Source: Craterostigma plantagineum (Eukaryota; Streptophyta; Magnoliopsida; Lamiales; Linderniaceae). From it: 64,000 nt of DNA. The position numbers and the translations under genes were made by a program. A model generated the notes under the pieces. It had not been told where the DNA came from. It was given only the letters and a program-made list of their open reading frames with translations, and ran no database searches. The DNA is taken from positions 1 to 64,000 of the forward strand of contig JAPQWV010001104.1 of assembly GCA_027422505.1 (NCBI GenBank), in the 5' to 3' direction. Shown piece by piece: positions 1 to 10,759 of this stretch (the stretch's first letter is position 1; every line of letters begins with the position of its first letter).

Positions 1-618
1 CCGCCAAGAATCGAAAGGACCTGTCCATTACCCAGTGTTCCCAGTAATGAGGCAGGATGAGAGCTACAGTGAAGTCAGTGAGGCGGACTTCAAGTTTCTT
101 CGCCTGGGTGACCTATACAGCATGCTGGAATCCATGAAACAGTTCAGACTCGTCCTTAGAAGTTCTGGACACGTACGTGCTGAACCGATCACTATGGGAT
201 ATGTGGCTCTCAAGCGCCACATGCTCCGACAGGTCAGATTCTTCGCCCACCACGATCTGCAAGATGGCGGTGGAACACACCAGAAAGAAGGTGAATCTGA
301 CTCGCCCATCTTTCAAGACGCGGACGACTACCAGAGAAGGCGATGTGATCGACGGAGACGATCCGGCGGTCGCCTACTCGAACTACAAGGGAAAGATGAG
401 GCTGTTGCGCTGCTCCGAAGTGGCAAAGTTCTCGGATGGAACGCTCACCATCATCAAGACAAACTCGTGAGGATTTGCCGCATCCTTTCGGAAGAAGATC
501 CTCTCTGCGATCCAAGTTCACGAAGCTCATTGACGCTATAGCTGATCGAATGGTACTTCGAAGGAATCTCCGCGCCTTCGAGTTCAAGCTAGGGCTTCGC
601 GAAACACTCACACGCTAA
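1..618 (+). pseudogene. Degenerate 3' coding end of an LTR retroelement (KFSDGTL-type module)
   Basis: Reading across frames gives two recognisable patches. One, near 50-150, has an acidic/aromatic stretch followed by a leucine-rich L-x-L-x-D-L segment. The other, at about 395-470, reads M-R-L-L-R-C-S-E-V-A-K-F-S-D-G-T-L. From memory, such K-F-S-D-G-T-L modules sit at the C-terminal end of polyproteins annotated in asterid genomes as retrovirus-related or integrase-like. A third patch near 550-610 (R-R-N-L-R-A-F-E-F-K-L-G-L-R) fits the end of the same module. Frame changes and internal stops show decay. The segment ends just before a polypurine tract and an LTR, which fits the 3' coding end of an LTR element whose body lies left of the window. 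The exact family is not resolved. Confidence 0.5.
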
Positions 619-663
619 TCCACCATCCAACGCCCAAGATCCAAGACTCCCAACAATTGACAC

Positions 664-674
664 AAAGGGGGAGA
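664..674 (+). other. Polypurine tract of LTR retroelement
   Basis: AAAGGGGGAGA lies two bases before a TGTTAGG LTR start. This is the usual layout of the plus-strand priming site at the 3' end of the internal region. Confidence 0.75.
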
Positions 675-675
675 T

Positions 676-968
676 TGTTAGGATATTTAGTGATTGTGTC
701 AATAGTTTAAGTCTTGGGATTTATATTGTAATTATTCTTTTAACTTGGGCTTTGGACTTGAATGTAATTCTTTAATTTTGGTGTTTGGGCCTTAATATAC
801 CTAGGGTTAATGTGGTATATAGGTGTTACCAACATCATTTGAAAGCTATCAAAGATCAAAGGCTAACCCAAGTTTTCACACACTACACACACTTGAAGGT
901 GAGAAATCTCCCTTTTTCATTCCATCAAAGCCACTTTGATTCCTTGTTTGGTGCATTCGGGACCAACA
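676..968 (+). repeat. 3' LTR (293 bp) of the element ending at the left edge
   Basis: It starts TGTTAGG directly after the polypurine tract and ends CCAACA, giving the short inverted ends typical of plant LTRs. A TATA-like TATATAGG lies near 820. The 5' LTR would be outside the window, so the length rests on the inverted termini only. Confidence 0.65.
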
Positions 969-1360
969 ATGACCATCAACTACGAAAAAAACTGCAATGA
1001 TTAAGTGATGAGAGGATTAACGTGATGTTTGAGATGGTCACACGAGAACAAACCTAATTCTGTGATCAAAGCCTTCTAAGTGGAATCAGTTTAATCGTAA
1101 AAATCAAGAGACGTGATACATTTCTTTTGTCTAAAAAGCAAATTTTATTTAATTTTCCATACGTGTCTTTTCATATGGTAGACGACAGAATTTGAATAAT
1201 CCACGTGTTGACGGCAGAATTTGAACACTCTGATCGCCAAATCATGAAAGAATGCACTAGACAAATATATGATAAATGAGAGAAGTTGTATGAAGAGATT
1301 TATTGGTGAGACATAGTTCACCAATTCCAAGATATATATTATTAAATATAGATTAAAGGG
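969..1360. other. Non-coding spacer
   Basis: No coding signal. The only structure seen is a short imperfect direct repeat near 1181-1225 (GACGACAGAATTTGAA and GACGGCAGAATTTGAA). Confidence 0.4.
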
Positions 1361-1800
1361 GATTTTAAAATGGGGTCTTTCACATAAGTATCTATTTGGA
1401 TAAAAACTTGTAATTTAGTACCCTGTCAGGATTTATTTATATGTAGGTACCTAACAAAATAAATTTTTGCACATAGGTACCCGATCCCCGAAAGTACACC
1501 ATACAACACATTTGGGTACCTATATCAACGCATTTGGGTACCCTATATAACAGAAAATGGTACGACGTATGCTATATTTAGGTACGCCCTATGTAACACA
1601 CAGGTAGGCCGTAGGTTCGACGTATGCTATATCTAGGTATCCTATATAACGTGTTATGGTACGCAATATACACACAGGAAGGTACGGCATGAATAAAGAA
1701 ACTGGTAAAATTAATTGGGTACCTATCTGTAAAATTTTTTGACTATGTGTAAAAATTTTATCCAATTTGCTATTTTCTATAGATTCACCTTTTAAAATTA
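1361..1800. mobile_element. MITE-like inverted-repeat element rich in GGTACC motifs
   Basis: The left end (GATTTTAAAATGGGGTCT) and the inverse of the right end (AATTTTAAAAGGTGAATCT) form imperfect terminal inverted repeats. A second inverted pair, around ATTTGGATAAAA and its complement, lies inside. The interior repeats GGTACC with ACGTATGCTATAT. There is no coding potential. Sequence at the right edge of the window (after 63,880) shares GGTACCTAA and AGAAAATGGTAC with it and may be a relative. Confidence 0.45.
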
Positions 1801-1888
1801 GAAAAAAAAAAAGGAAAACAACGAACGTTTTATTTCAACAACTGTCCGGACACGTGTTTACGATGATACTATATTATGACAGGTTTAC

Positions 1889-1999
1889 TGTTAGACCCCT
1901 AACTTTGGGGATGACGTGGCCGTGCATCACCTTCGGCTAAGAGCGCACGTGCCACGCATAATTGAGCGTTTGCTTGGGTGGGGCGCCCCGCCTGGCCAG
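1889..1999 (+). repeat. First 111 bp of the 5' LTR of gypsy element G2, split from the rest
   Basis: TGTTAGACCCC at 1889 looks like an LTR start. The GC-rich sequence that follows stops at 1999, where the minus-strand array begins. Similar GC-rich sequence resumes right after the array at 13,613 and runs to a gypsy LTR end and PBS at 14,549-14,563. I infer that both are parts of one LTR of about 1.05 kb, interrupted by the array. Confidence 0.5.
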
Positions 2000-2280
2000 T
2001 GTTGCGACCCTCACTTTCTAATCGTAATAGTGGCGGATTTTCGAAACGTAATTTGAGACCCGTCTAACAAAATGTTTTCTTAATGAAATATTTTACAACT
2101 AATGTTGTCTACATCGTCATCCCTATACATGGGCGTGGCCCCAAATGTCAAAATATCAAGAACCTAACGTCACTCCACAGGTCGCATTCATGCACAGCTC
2201 CGCCCTCAAAAAGTCCGTGAGCACCGCCGTCAGCCTCGACGCGCATCAGCATCGGGCTCTGTACCTACAACATGTAAACC

Positions 2281-2296
2281 CTGAGCCCATGCTCAG
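2281..2296 (-). promoter_or_regulatory. Conserved LTR stem-loop
   Basis: CTGAGC-CCAT-GCTCAG can fold into a 6-bp stem with a 4-base loop. It recurs at the same place in every LTR family of the window (6677-6692, 11054-11069, 16029-16044, 38841-38857, 48330-48346, 54490-54505). In each, a TTGTAG/GTATGTAG motif and a block around ACTTTTGAGGG follow in the sense direction. Its role is unknown. RNA structure in the LTR transcript is one possibility. Confidence 0.55.
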
Positions 2297-2448
2297 TAGG
2301 TGAAATATGCATGTATGCAACTTGCGCTTGATCCTATCCCATTACACCTCACAATATGCACACTTAGACTCTCCCTTTTCTATCACCACTCATCACGTCC
2401 TAACTCACATCTAGACCCCACGCCTAATCCTACAAGATTACGGTTTGC

Positions 2449-2700
2449 ACCTCAGGTGTCGCTCACGCACCCGAGTAGATGAGTGGTTCACCCACGTCTC
2501 CCGCTAATCCCCACGGTTTTGCACCTCAGTACCCGAGAAGACGAGTGGCTCACCCCCGTCTCCCGCCTCAACGGTTTTGCACCTCCGGTCCTGAGTAGAC
2601 GAGTTGCTCATGCCCGTCTCCCGCCGTCTACACTCTAAGCTGGTTTGCACCTCAGATGTCGCTCACGCACCTGAGTAGACGAGTCGCTCACGCCCGTCAC
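2449..2700. repeat. Degenerate tandem repeats, unit about 60-70 bp
   Basis: About four copies of a unit containing GCACCTCAG, CCGAGTAGACGAGTGGCTCA and CCCGTCTCCCGC. Equivalent blocks lie at about 6838-7110 and 11213-11490 in the other array LTRs. Confidence 0.75.
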
Positions 2701-3289
2701 CCATCTCACTCACCTCTTACCTAATACCCTAATACTCACCCAAACTTTACCTCAACTCGCATACCGCTCATCGCCGTAAGCAAAATGTCACCGTTTTATA
2801 CTGTGCTCGACTTCTCCCTGACGTGATATGCACGTACAGTACGGATAATGTACATATGACGTGACATGCATGTACAATATAAATAATGTACATATGACGT
2901 GCTATAATTATAAATCACGTATAACACATATTCACCCATTCATATAATTCACTGAATTCACATAAACATATAGTCATCAAAGCACATAATAATTCACATA
3001 AACGTTACGTGTCGTAGGTGGATTCACCAACAAAATGCATCCACATATATTCACGTAAAAGGGTTACGTGTCATAGATGAAATTTTCACCTACCTGTCTT
3101 CCTGATATAGCTAGTCGTGGTATCTGATAGAATACGTAACCCTCGAATTTCTGGACATATAAGTATCATTAGTACCTATATTAATACTTGAATTGTACTA
3201 GTATAAATATTATATTCTAATACTAGTCTAGAGGTTGATGGTTAACTTGCAAAACCCTAAATAATTCGCACGAAAGTTTATAAATCAAA

Positions 3290-3770
3290 GTCGGGTCAAC
3301 CCTAATTTCGCCCGATTTGCATGGTCTCTAAATCGATCGATTATGGCGTGCATACAAAGGATTTTGCCCCGATTTGTCAAGCTCTCTTAAATCGCCCGAT
3401 TCATTCATCACGTGCCAATAGGAGTTTCGTCGAGCTCTTGGTCACTTCCAAATCGCCCGATATGAGGACTGCAAATCGCCAGATTTCACGTATGGGATTC
3501 CAAGCATTCGGCCGATTCCTTGCATGCTCAACCTCATTTCACCGATTTCATCTAGCTCTCAAATTGCCCGATTTGAGATACTCACAAGTCCAAATCGCCG
3601 AGTTTCACTAGCTCTTCAAATCGGGCCGATTCTTTGATCACATTCGCCGAGTGTGTACTTAATATCATTTCGCCCATCTTGATATTATTTATAACCTAGT
3701 TTCGATCGAAGTCTACTCTATTTGGTTTCCAAAAAAATCGCCCGATTAACCTGGCTTCTAATTGTCTAAT
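3290..3770. repeat. Array of ATCG-NN-CGAT-like palindromes
   Basis: About a dozen copies of AATCGCCCGATT, ATCGATCGATT, TCGGCCGATT and close variants, spaced roughly 30-50 bp apart. Equivalent arrays lie at 7690-8140 and 12060-12520, and in the related autonomous LTRs at about 37190-38060 and 46650-47540. Confidence 0.7.
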
Positions 3771-4844
3771 CATGGTGCCTTCCAAAAACCCTAAAGAATA
3801 GTTTATCAAGGCTCATATAAGTTCATCCTCTTAAAACTACTCCTAACCCGAAAAACGATACGCCTAAAATTCATCCTAATATTACCTAACTGGAATAGTC
3901 TTATCAAAACTACACATGATCGAAAGGTGACTCACATACCCTTAAGTTTTTCTACAAGTTCTCATGGTTGAAAACTCATATCTTAATTCATAACATCATA
4001 TTAATGCGATTATTTCAATTTCAGAAAGCTAACATTTTATTCCTATCATATTAATTACGAAGCTTCCAAAATTCATAGTCATTAATTCGTACCTTGCTAC
4101 CAAAATAAATTAAACACTAAAGTTAAAGAGGTTATACCTTCACACAGTGTCAGTTGAATTCCTTACGGTGTTACATGCGTGATTTTTGTTGAAAGGCTCC
4201 ACTACCGTTCAATGCTTCTCCTTCTTTCTTAGGGTTTCTTACGTAATTGTTATGATATTCGTAAGGGCGGATAAGTACTGAATACTCAAAAGTATACATG
4301 ATGGGACATGGGAAGATAACGATTTCTTTTCCCTTAAGCTTAAGGAAGCTTATCTCAGATATTATATACATATTTGGGCTTTAGGTTATGATATAAGTAA
4401 GAATAAATATATAGCCCAACTAAATTTTATTCCACCCGTTAACCTAAGTGAGCATTCATTCACGGTAGGTATATCCAAGACTTAAATAAATCTATTATTG
4501 GGTTAAGGCTTGTAAGTCTCTATACCTTATCCTATCTGAAATCAAGTTTATTCTCTAAAATTTATTTTATTAGTATTATTATTATTATTTTCATAAAATT
4601 GAATTCCCTATATATAACATAGCTCTTTTTAAAAATTCCTCCTACCAAATTATCTATCTATCTCACGTGAAATTACTTCTAAGTCTCAAGTCAATTCTCT
4701 ACCCGATCAGTTATCCAGTAGCACGTAAGCATATATTTATGATACCACATATAGAATAAAATCCTACTAACATGCGGCCACATAAACACATAATTTGCAC
4801 ATAAATTCACAGATTAATATGTTCATAAAATTCGGGGTATCACA

Positions 4845-4857
4845 TTCTCCTCCCCTT
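4845..4857 (-). other. Polypurine tract, array unit 1
   Basis: On the minus strand it reads AAGGGGAGGAGAA directly before the LTR start TGTGATACC. Confidence 0.8.
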
Positions 4858-5116
4858 AAAAGAATTTCGCCCCCAAAATTCGCCGATTGGGTAAACTCGG
4901 GGTAACGACCGATTTCATATCTCGAGTGATTTCTTCACTCGATCGAACTTTGTCAACTTACATAACTTATTGTAAGTTGGTGATAAGCTTCAGGATTCTG
5001 GATTACTTCGGTGCTAGGATTAGGTCGGAATTCGGAATCGATTGTATAAATCTATGGCTTAAAGTACTTGGATCTAAACATGGGTATACTTTAGACATTT
5101 ATCTCACCAATCTCCA

Positions 5117-6227
5117 TCATTGGGTTTGGTTCCTCCTCTTCATTGTTAGCGTGAATACTCGAGCCGTAGCTAGAGCTAATGGTGGTCGTACTACTGGTGG
5201 AGCTGGGTTTTGGGGTAGGTTTACTTGACACGCTCGGGAAAAATGTCCCAGCTGTCCACATCGAAAACATTGGGGATCAGGTTTGGGTCCTGGGCCATAG
5301 CAAACGCCCGCATGGTATCGCCCACATTGCTGGCACTGGGGATGCATTATAGGTCGAATAGGAAAATGACTGGTTCTAGTTTTGGCCTCGGCTGTTCGTT
5401 TGGTTGTCCCGGATATCTACTTGATTATTGTTGGGGCCTCCTTCAAAGTATTGTCGCTTTCGATCATTTCCGCCCCCTTGGTGATTTTCAATTCTTTTCT
5501 TTGCTTCCTGGGCCTGCAAATTTGGGCCTCTGCCTGCTCTGCGACAAGTGCTCACTCTGCTACTTGGGAGAATGTCAAATCTCGCGTCCCTACCATGCTC
5601 ACATCTCGGTAGATCTCGGGTTTGAGACCTACCTGGAATCTCCTATCTTCAGAGCATTAGTCGCCACCATGTGTGGGTTGAAGCGGGATAACTCCTCAAA
5701 CTTGCGAATATATTCCGCGATAGTTTTTTTCGCCTTGTTTGGGTTGATGAACTCTTCAACTTTTGAGTTCGAACGTGGGTCGTGAATTACTTCTCATAGA
5801 ACAACTCTATAATCGTTTCCACGCCATATTGGTTGGATCTTCTAGGATTTTGATGGTGTCCCCCCCAAAACCTAGCGTTTCCTGGAAGCATAGAAACAGC
5901 GCATAACACTTTTTCATCTTCGGGTACCCCGCCATACAAGAACACGTCTTCTACGGTACGTAACCAATCCCCCGCGATCGTAGGATCGCTAGTATACGCA
6001 AATGTTGGGGGATTCAGCTTACGAAATCGTTCACCTATGATTTCTACACGCTCCGACGAGATTGACGAGGCTCAAAGAATTTTGATTATGGATAAGCTCA
6101 TTGACTTGATCCGATTGTCGTTGGATCAGTTCGGTAAGTCGCAGTAGAACTGAGTCTCGTTCAGTGGTAGGGGCTCGGGTTCGGTCCTACGACTAGTCTC
6201 GCCCACTTCTCTACGTCCTTTCGGCAT
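5117..6227 (-). pseudogene. gag-like pseudogene of array unit 1
   Basis: The minus-strand reading starts at an ATG at 6227 with M-P-K-G-R-R-E, matching the gag start of the 36-kb gypsy element (M-T-K-G-R-R-E). Broken frames follow with gag-like segments (W-L-R-T-V-E, Y-I-R-K-F-E-E-L, L-K-P-E-I-Y). Near the end are two zinc knuckles: C-Q-Q-C-G-R-Y-H-A-G-V-C and C-F-R-C-G-Q-L-G-H-F-S-R-A-C. The frame ends at 5117 shortly after A-R-V-F-T-L-T, which in the full element marks the gag/protease junction. About 260 bp of non-coding sequence then leads to the PPT. All of pol is absent. The protein would be a nucleocapsid/capsid for RNA packaging. Several indels make this copy dead. Confidence 0.75.
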
Positions 6228-6364
6228 TTTATGATCTATAATTAGTCACATAAAGAGGCACATTAAGGTAAACAGTTAACCACATCAAACTTTAAAACAT
6301 ACAGGCAAGGCTGATCCTCCAGGCTTTTGAGCGGCCGTGACAGTCTACAGAATCAATAACCTAA

Positions 6365-6376
6365 GCTCTGATACCT
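6365..6376 (-). other. Primer-binding site, initiator Met tRNA type, array unit 1
   Basis: The minus strand reads AGGTATCAGAGC two bases inside the LTR end. It differs at the first base from the common plant TGGTATCAGAGC. Confidence 0.8.
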
Positions 6377-6378
6377 CT

Positions 6379-9219
6379 TGTGGCGACCCTCACTTTCTAA
6401 TCGTAATTAGTGGCGGATTTTTGCAACGTAAGTCGCGGAAGACCCGTCTAACAAAAACTTTTTTTTAAATAAAATATTTTACAACTAACGTTGTCTACAT
6501 CGTCATCCCTATATATGGGCCGTGGCCCCAAATGTCAAAATATCAAGAACCTAACGTCAATCCACATGTCGCATCCATGTACAGCCCCGCCCTCAAAAGT
6601 CCGTGGAGCACCGCCGTCAGCCGCCTCAGCCTCGATGCGCATCAGCATCGGGCTCCGTACCTACAACACGTAAACCCTGAGCCCATGCTCAGTAGGTGAA
6701 ATACGCATATATGCAACGTGCCCTTAATCCCATCCCATACACCTCACAATATGCACACTTAGACTCTCCCTTTTCGATCACCACTCATCACGTCTCAACT
6801 CACATCTAGACCCCACGCCTAATCCTACAGGATTACGGTTGCACCTCAGGTGTCGCTGACGCACCCGAGTAGACGAGTGCTTCACCCCCGTCTCCCGCTA
6901 ATCCCGATGGTTTTGCACCTCAGTACCAGAGTAGACGAGTGGCTCACCCCCGTCTCCCGCCTCAACGGTTTTGCACCTCCGATCCTGAGTAGACGAGTCA
7001 CTCACGCCCGTCTCCCGCCGTCTACACTCTAATATGGTTTGCACCTCAGATGTCGCTCACGCACCTGAGTAGACGAGTCGCTCATGCCCGTCTCCCATCT
7101 CACTCACCTCTTACCTAATACCCTAATACTCACCCAACTTTACCTCAACTCGCACCCCGCTCATCGCCGTAAGCTAAACGTCACCGTTTTATACTGTGCT
7201 CGACTTCTCCCTGACGTGATATGCACGTGCAGTACGGATAATGTACATATAACGTGACATGCATGTACGATATAAATAATGTACATATGACGTGCAACAA
7301 TTATAATCACGTATAACACATATTCGCCCATTCATATAATTCACTAAATTCACATAAACATATAGTCATCAAAGCACATAATAAGTCACATAAACGTTTA
7401 CGTGTCGTAGGTGGATTTCACCTACAAAACGCATCCACATATATTCACATAAAAGGTTACGTGTCGTAGATGAAAGTTTCACCTACTGTCCTCCTGATAT
7501 AGCTAGTCATGGTATATGATAGAATACCTAACCCTTGAATCTCTGGACATATAAGTATCATTAGTACCTATATTAATTCTTGAATTGTACTAGTATAAAA
7601 TAATTATATTTAATACTAGTCTAGAGGTTGATGGTTAACTTGCAAAACCCTAAATAAATCGCACGAAAGTTTATAAATCAAAGTCGGGTCAACCCTAATT
7701 TCGCCGATTTGCATGGTCTCTAAATCGATCGATTATGGCGTGCATGCAAAGGATTTTGCCCGATTTGTCAAGCTCTCTTAAATCGCCCGATTCATCACGT
7801 GCCAATAGGAGTTTCGTCGAGCTCTTGGCACTTCCAAATCGCCCGATTTGAGGATTCCCAATCGCCCGATTTCATGTATGGGATTCCAAGCATTCGGCCG
7901 ATTCCTGCATGCTCAACCTCATTTCACCCGATTTCATCTAGCTCTCAAATTGCCCGATTTGAGGTACTCACAAGTCCAAATCGCCGAGTTTCACTAGCTC
8001 TTCAAATCGGCCGATTCTTTGATCACATTCGCCGAGTGTGTCTTAATATCATTTCGCCCGTCTTGATATTATTTATAACCTAGTTTCGATCGAAAGTCTA
8101 CTCTATTTCGTTTCCATAAAAATCGCCCGATTACCTGGCTTCTAATTGTCCAATCATGGTGCCTTCCAAAAACCCTAAAGAATAGTTTATCAAGGCGCAT
8201 ATAAGTTCATCCTCTTAAAACTACTCCTAACCCAGAAAACGATACGCCTAAAGTCATCCCTAATATACCTAACTGGAATAGTCTTATCAAAACTACACAT
8301 GATCGAAAGGTGACTCACATACCCTTAAGTTTTTCTACAAGTTCTCATGGGTTGAAAACTCATATCTTAATTCATAACATATTTAATGCGATTATTTCAA
8401 TTTCAGAAAGCTAACATTTTATTCATATCATATTAGTTACGAAAGCTTCCAAAATTCATAGTCATTAATTCGTACCTTGATACCAATAAATTAAACACTA
8501 AAGTTAAAGAGGTTATACCTTCACACATGTCAGTTGAATTCCTTACGGTGTTACATGCGTGATTTTTGTTGAAAGGCTCCACTATCGTTCAATGCTTCTC
8601 CTTCTTTCTTAGGGTTTTCTTACGTAATTGTTATGATATTCATAAGGGTGGATAAGTACTAAATAATCAAAAGTATACATGATGGGACATGGGAAGATAA
8701 CGATTTCTTTTCCTTAAGCTTAAGAAAGCTTATCTCAGATATTATATACATATTTGGGCTTTAGGTTATGATATAAGTAAGAATAAATATATGCCCAACT
8801 AAATTTTATTCCCCCTTAACCTATGTAAGCATTCATTCACGTTAGGTATATCCAAGACTTAAATAAATCTATTATTGGGTTAAGGCTTGTATGTCTCTAT
8901 ACCTTATCCTATCTGAAATCAAGTTTATTCTCTAAGATTTATTTTATTAGTATTATTATTTTTATTTTTATAAAATTGAATTCCCTATATATAACTTAGC
9001 TCTTATTAAAATTCCTCCTACCAAAATTATCTATCTCACGTGAAATTACTTCTACAACTCAATTCTCTACCCAATCAGTTATCCGTAGCACGTAAGCATA
9101 TATTTATGATACCGCATATAGCATAAAATCCTATAGACTCATAACAACATGCGGCCACATAAACACATAATTTGCACATAAATTCATAGATAATATGTTC
9201 ATAAATTCAGGGTATCACA
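6379..9219 (-). repeat. Array LTR B (2.84 kb), shared between the two internal regions
   Basis: Bounded by TGTGGCGACC (6379) and GGTATCACA (9219) on the plus strand, each abutting the PBS or PPT of a neighbouring internal region. It carries the same internal landmarks as LTR A, including the stem-loop at 6677-6692. Confidence 0.9.
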
Positions 9220-9232
9220 TTCTCCTCCCATT
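9220..9232 (-). other. Polypurine tract, array unit 2
   Basis: The minus strand reads AATGGGAGGAGAA. One T interrupts the purine run that is intact in unit 1. Confidence 0.7.
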
Positions 9233-9488
9233 AAAAGAATTTCGCCCCCAAAATTCGCCGACTGGGGAACTCGGGGTAACGACCGATTTCATATCTCGAG
9301 TGATTTCCTCACTCGATCGAACTTTGTCAACTTAAATAACTTATTGTAAGTTGGTGATAAGCTTCAGGATTCTGGATTACTTCGGTGCTAGGATTAGGTT
9401 GGAATCGGAATTGATTGTATAATCTATGGCTTAAAGTACTTGGATCTAAACATGGGTATACTTTAGACATTTATCTCACCAGTCGCCA

Positions 9489-10604
9489 TCACTGGGTTTG
9501 GTTCCTCCTCTCATTGGTTAGCGTGAATACTCGAGCCGTAGCTGGAGCTAATGGTGGTCGTACTACTGGTGGAGCTGGGTTTTGGGGTAGGTTTACTTGA
9601 CACGCTCGGGAAAAATGTCCCAGCTGTCCACATCGAAAACATTGGGGATCAGGTTAGGGTCCTGGGCCATAGCAAACGCCCGCATGGTATCGCCCACAAT
9701 TGTTGGCACTGGGGATGCATTACAGGTCGAATAGGAAAATTGACTGGTCCTAGTTTTGGCCTCGGCTGTTGGTTTGGTTGTCCCGATATCTACTTGATTA
9801 TTGTTGGGGCTCCTTCGAAGTATTGTCGCTTATCGATCATTTCCGCCCCCTTGGTGATTTTCAATTCTTTTCTTTGCTTCCTGGGCTGCCAAAATTTGGG
9901 CCTCTGCCTGCTCTGCGACAAGTGCTCACTTCTGCTACTTAGGAGAATGTCAAATCTCGCGTCCCTACCATGCCTCACATCTCTGTAGATCTCGGGTTTG
10001 AGACCTACTGGAATCTCCCTATCTTCAGAGCATTAGTCGCCACCATGTGTGGGGTGAAGCGGGATAACTCCTCAAACTTGCGGATATATTCCGCGATAGT
10101 TTTTTGGCCTGTTTGAGGTTGATGAACTCATTCAACTTTTGAGTTCGAACGTGGGTCGTGAAGTACTTCTCATAGAACAACTCTTTAAATCGTTTTCAAC
10201 GCCATATTGGTTGGATCTTCTAGGATTTTGATGGTGTCCACCAAACCTAGCGTTTCCTGAAGCATAGAAACGGCACATAACACTTTTTCATCTACGGGTA
10301 CCGCCGCATACAAGAACACGTATTCTACGGTACGTAACCAATCCTCCGCCATCGTAGGATCGGTAGTGTCCGCAAATGTTGGGGGATTCAGCTTACGAAT
10401 CGTTCACCTATGATTTCTACACGCTCCGGCTGAGGAGATTGACGAGGCTCAAAGAATTTTGATTACGGATAAGCTCATTGACTTGATCCGATTGTCGTTG
10501 GATCAGTTCAGTAAGTCGCAGTATAACTGAGTCTCGTTCAGTGGTAGGGGCTCGGGTTCGGTCCTACGACTAGTCTCGCCCACATCTCTACGTCCTTTCG
10601 GCAT
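9489..10604 (-). pseudogene. gag-like pseudogene of array unit 2
   Basis: Second copy of the gag-only coding region, collinear with 5117-6227. It has an ATG on the minus strand at 10604, the same capsid-like segments, the zinc-knuckle region and the same stop just after the gag/protease junction motif. It differs from unit 1 by many one- to three-base indels and substitutions, and its frame is also broken. The break where pol should begin is at the same place in both units, so the pol deletion came before the array formed. It may still supply packaging signals in cis, but no protein can be expected. Confidence 0.7.
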
Positions 10605-10745
10605 CTTATGATCTATAATTAGTCACATAAAGAGGCACATTAGGTAAACAGTTAACCACATCAAACTTTAAAACTTACAGGCAAGGCTGATCCTCCAGGC
10701 TTTTGAGCGGCCGTACATGGACAGTCTACAGAATCAATAACCTAA

Positions 10746-10757
10746 GCTCTGATACCT
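10746..10757 (-). other. Primer-binding site, array unit 2
   Basis: The minus strand reads AGGTATCAGAGC beside the LTR C terminus, as in unit 1. Confidence 0.8.
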
Positions 10758-10759
10758 CC

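Larger units (their letters stand above)
2000..4844 (-). repeat. Array LTR A (2.85 kb)
   Basis: Read on the minus strand it starts TGTGATACCCCG next to a PPT and ends GGGTCGCAACA, where the other two copies end GCCACA. It contains, in minus order, an AT-rich 5' part, a splice-acceptor-like stretch near 4,165, an ATCG..CGAT palindrome array (3290-3770), GC-rich tandem repeats (2449-2700) and a conserved stem-loop block (2170-2300). The leftmost terminus belongs to the oldest or most decayed boundary of the array. Confidence 0.85.

Noticed and set aside
3290..3770. CRISPR-like repeat-spacer array
   Set aside because: Motifs are short and degenerate, spacers are not unique units, and the context is a plant LTR.
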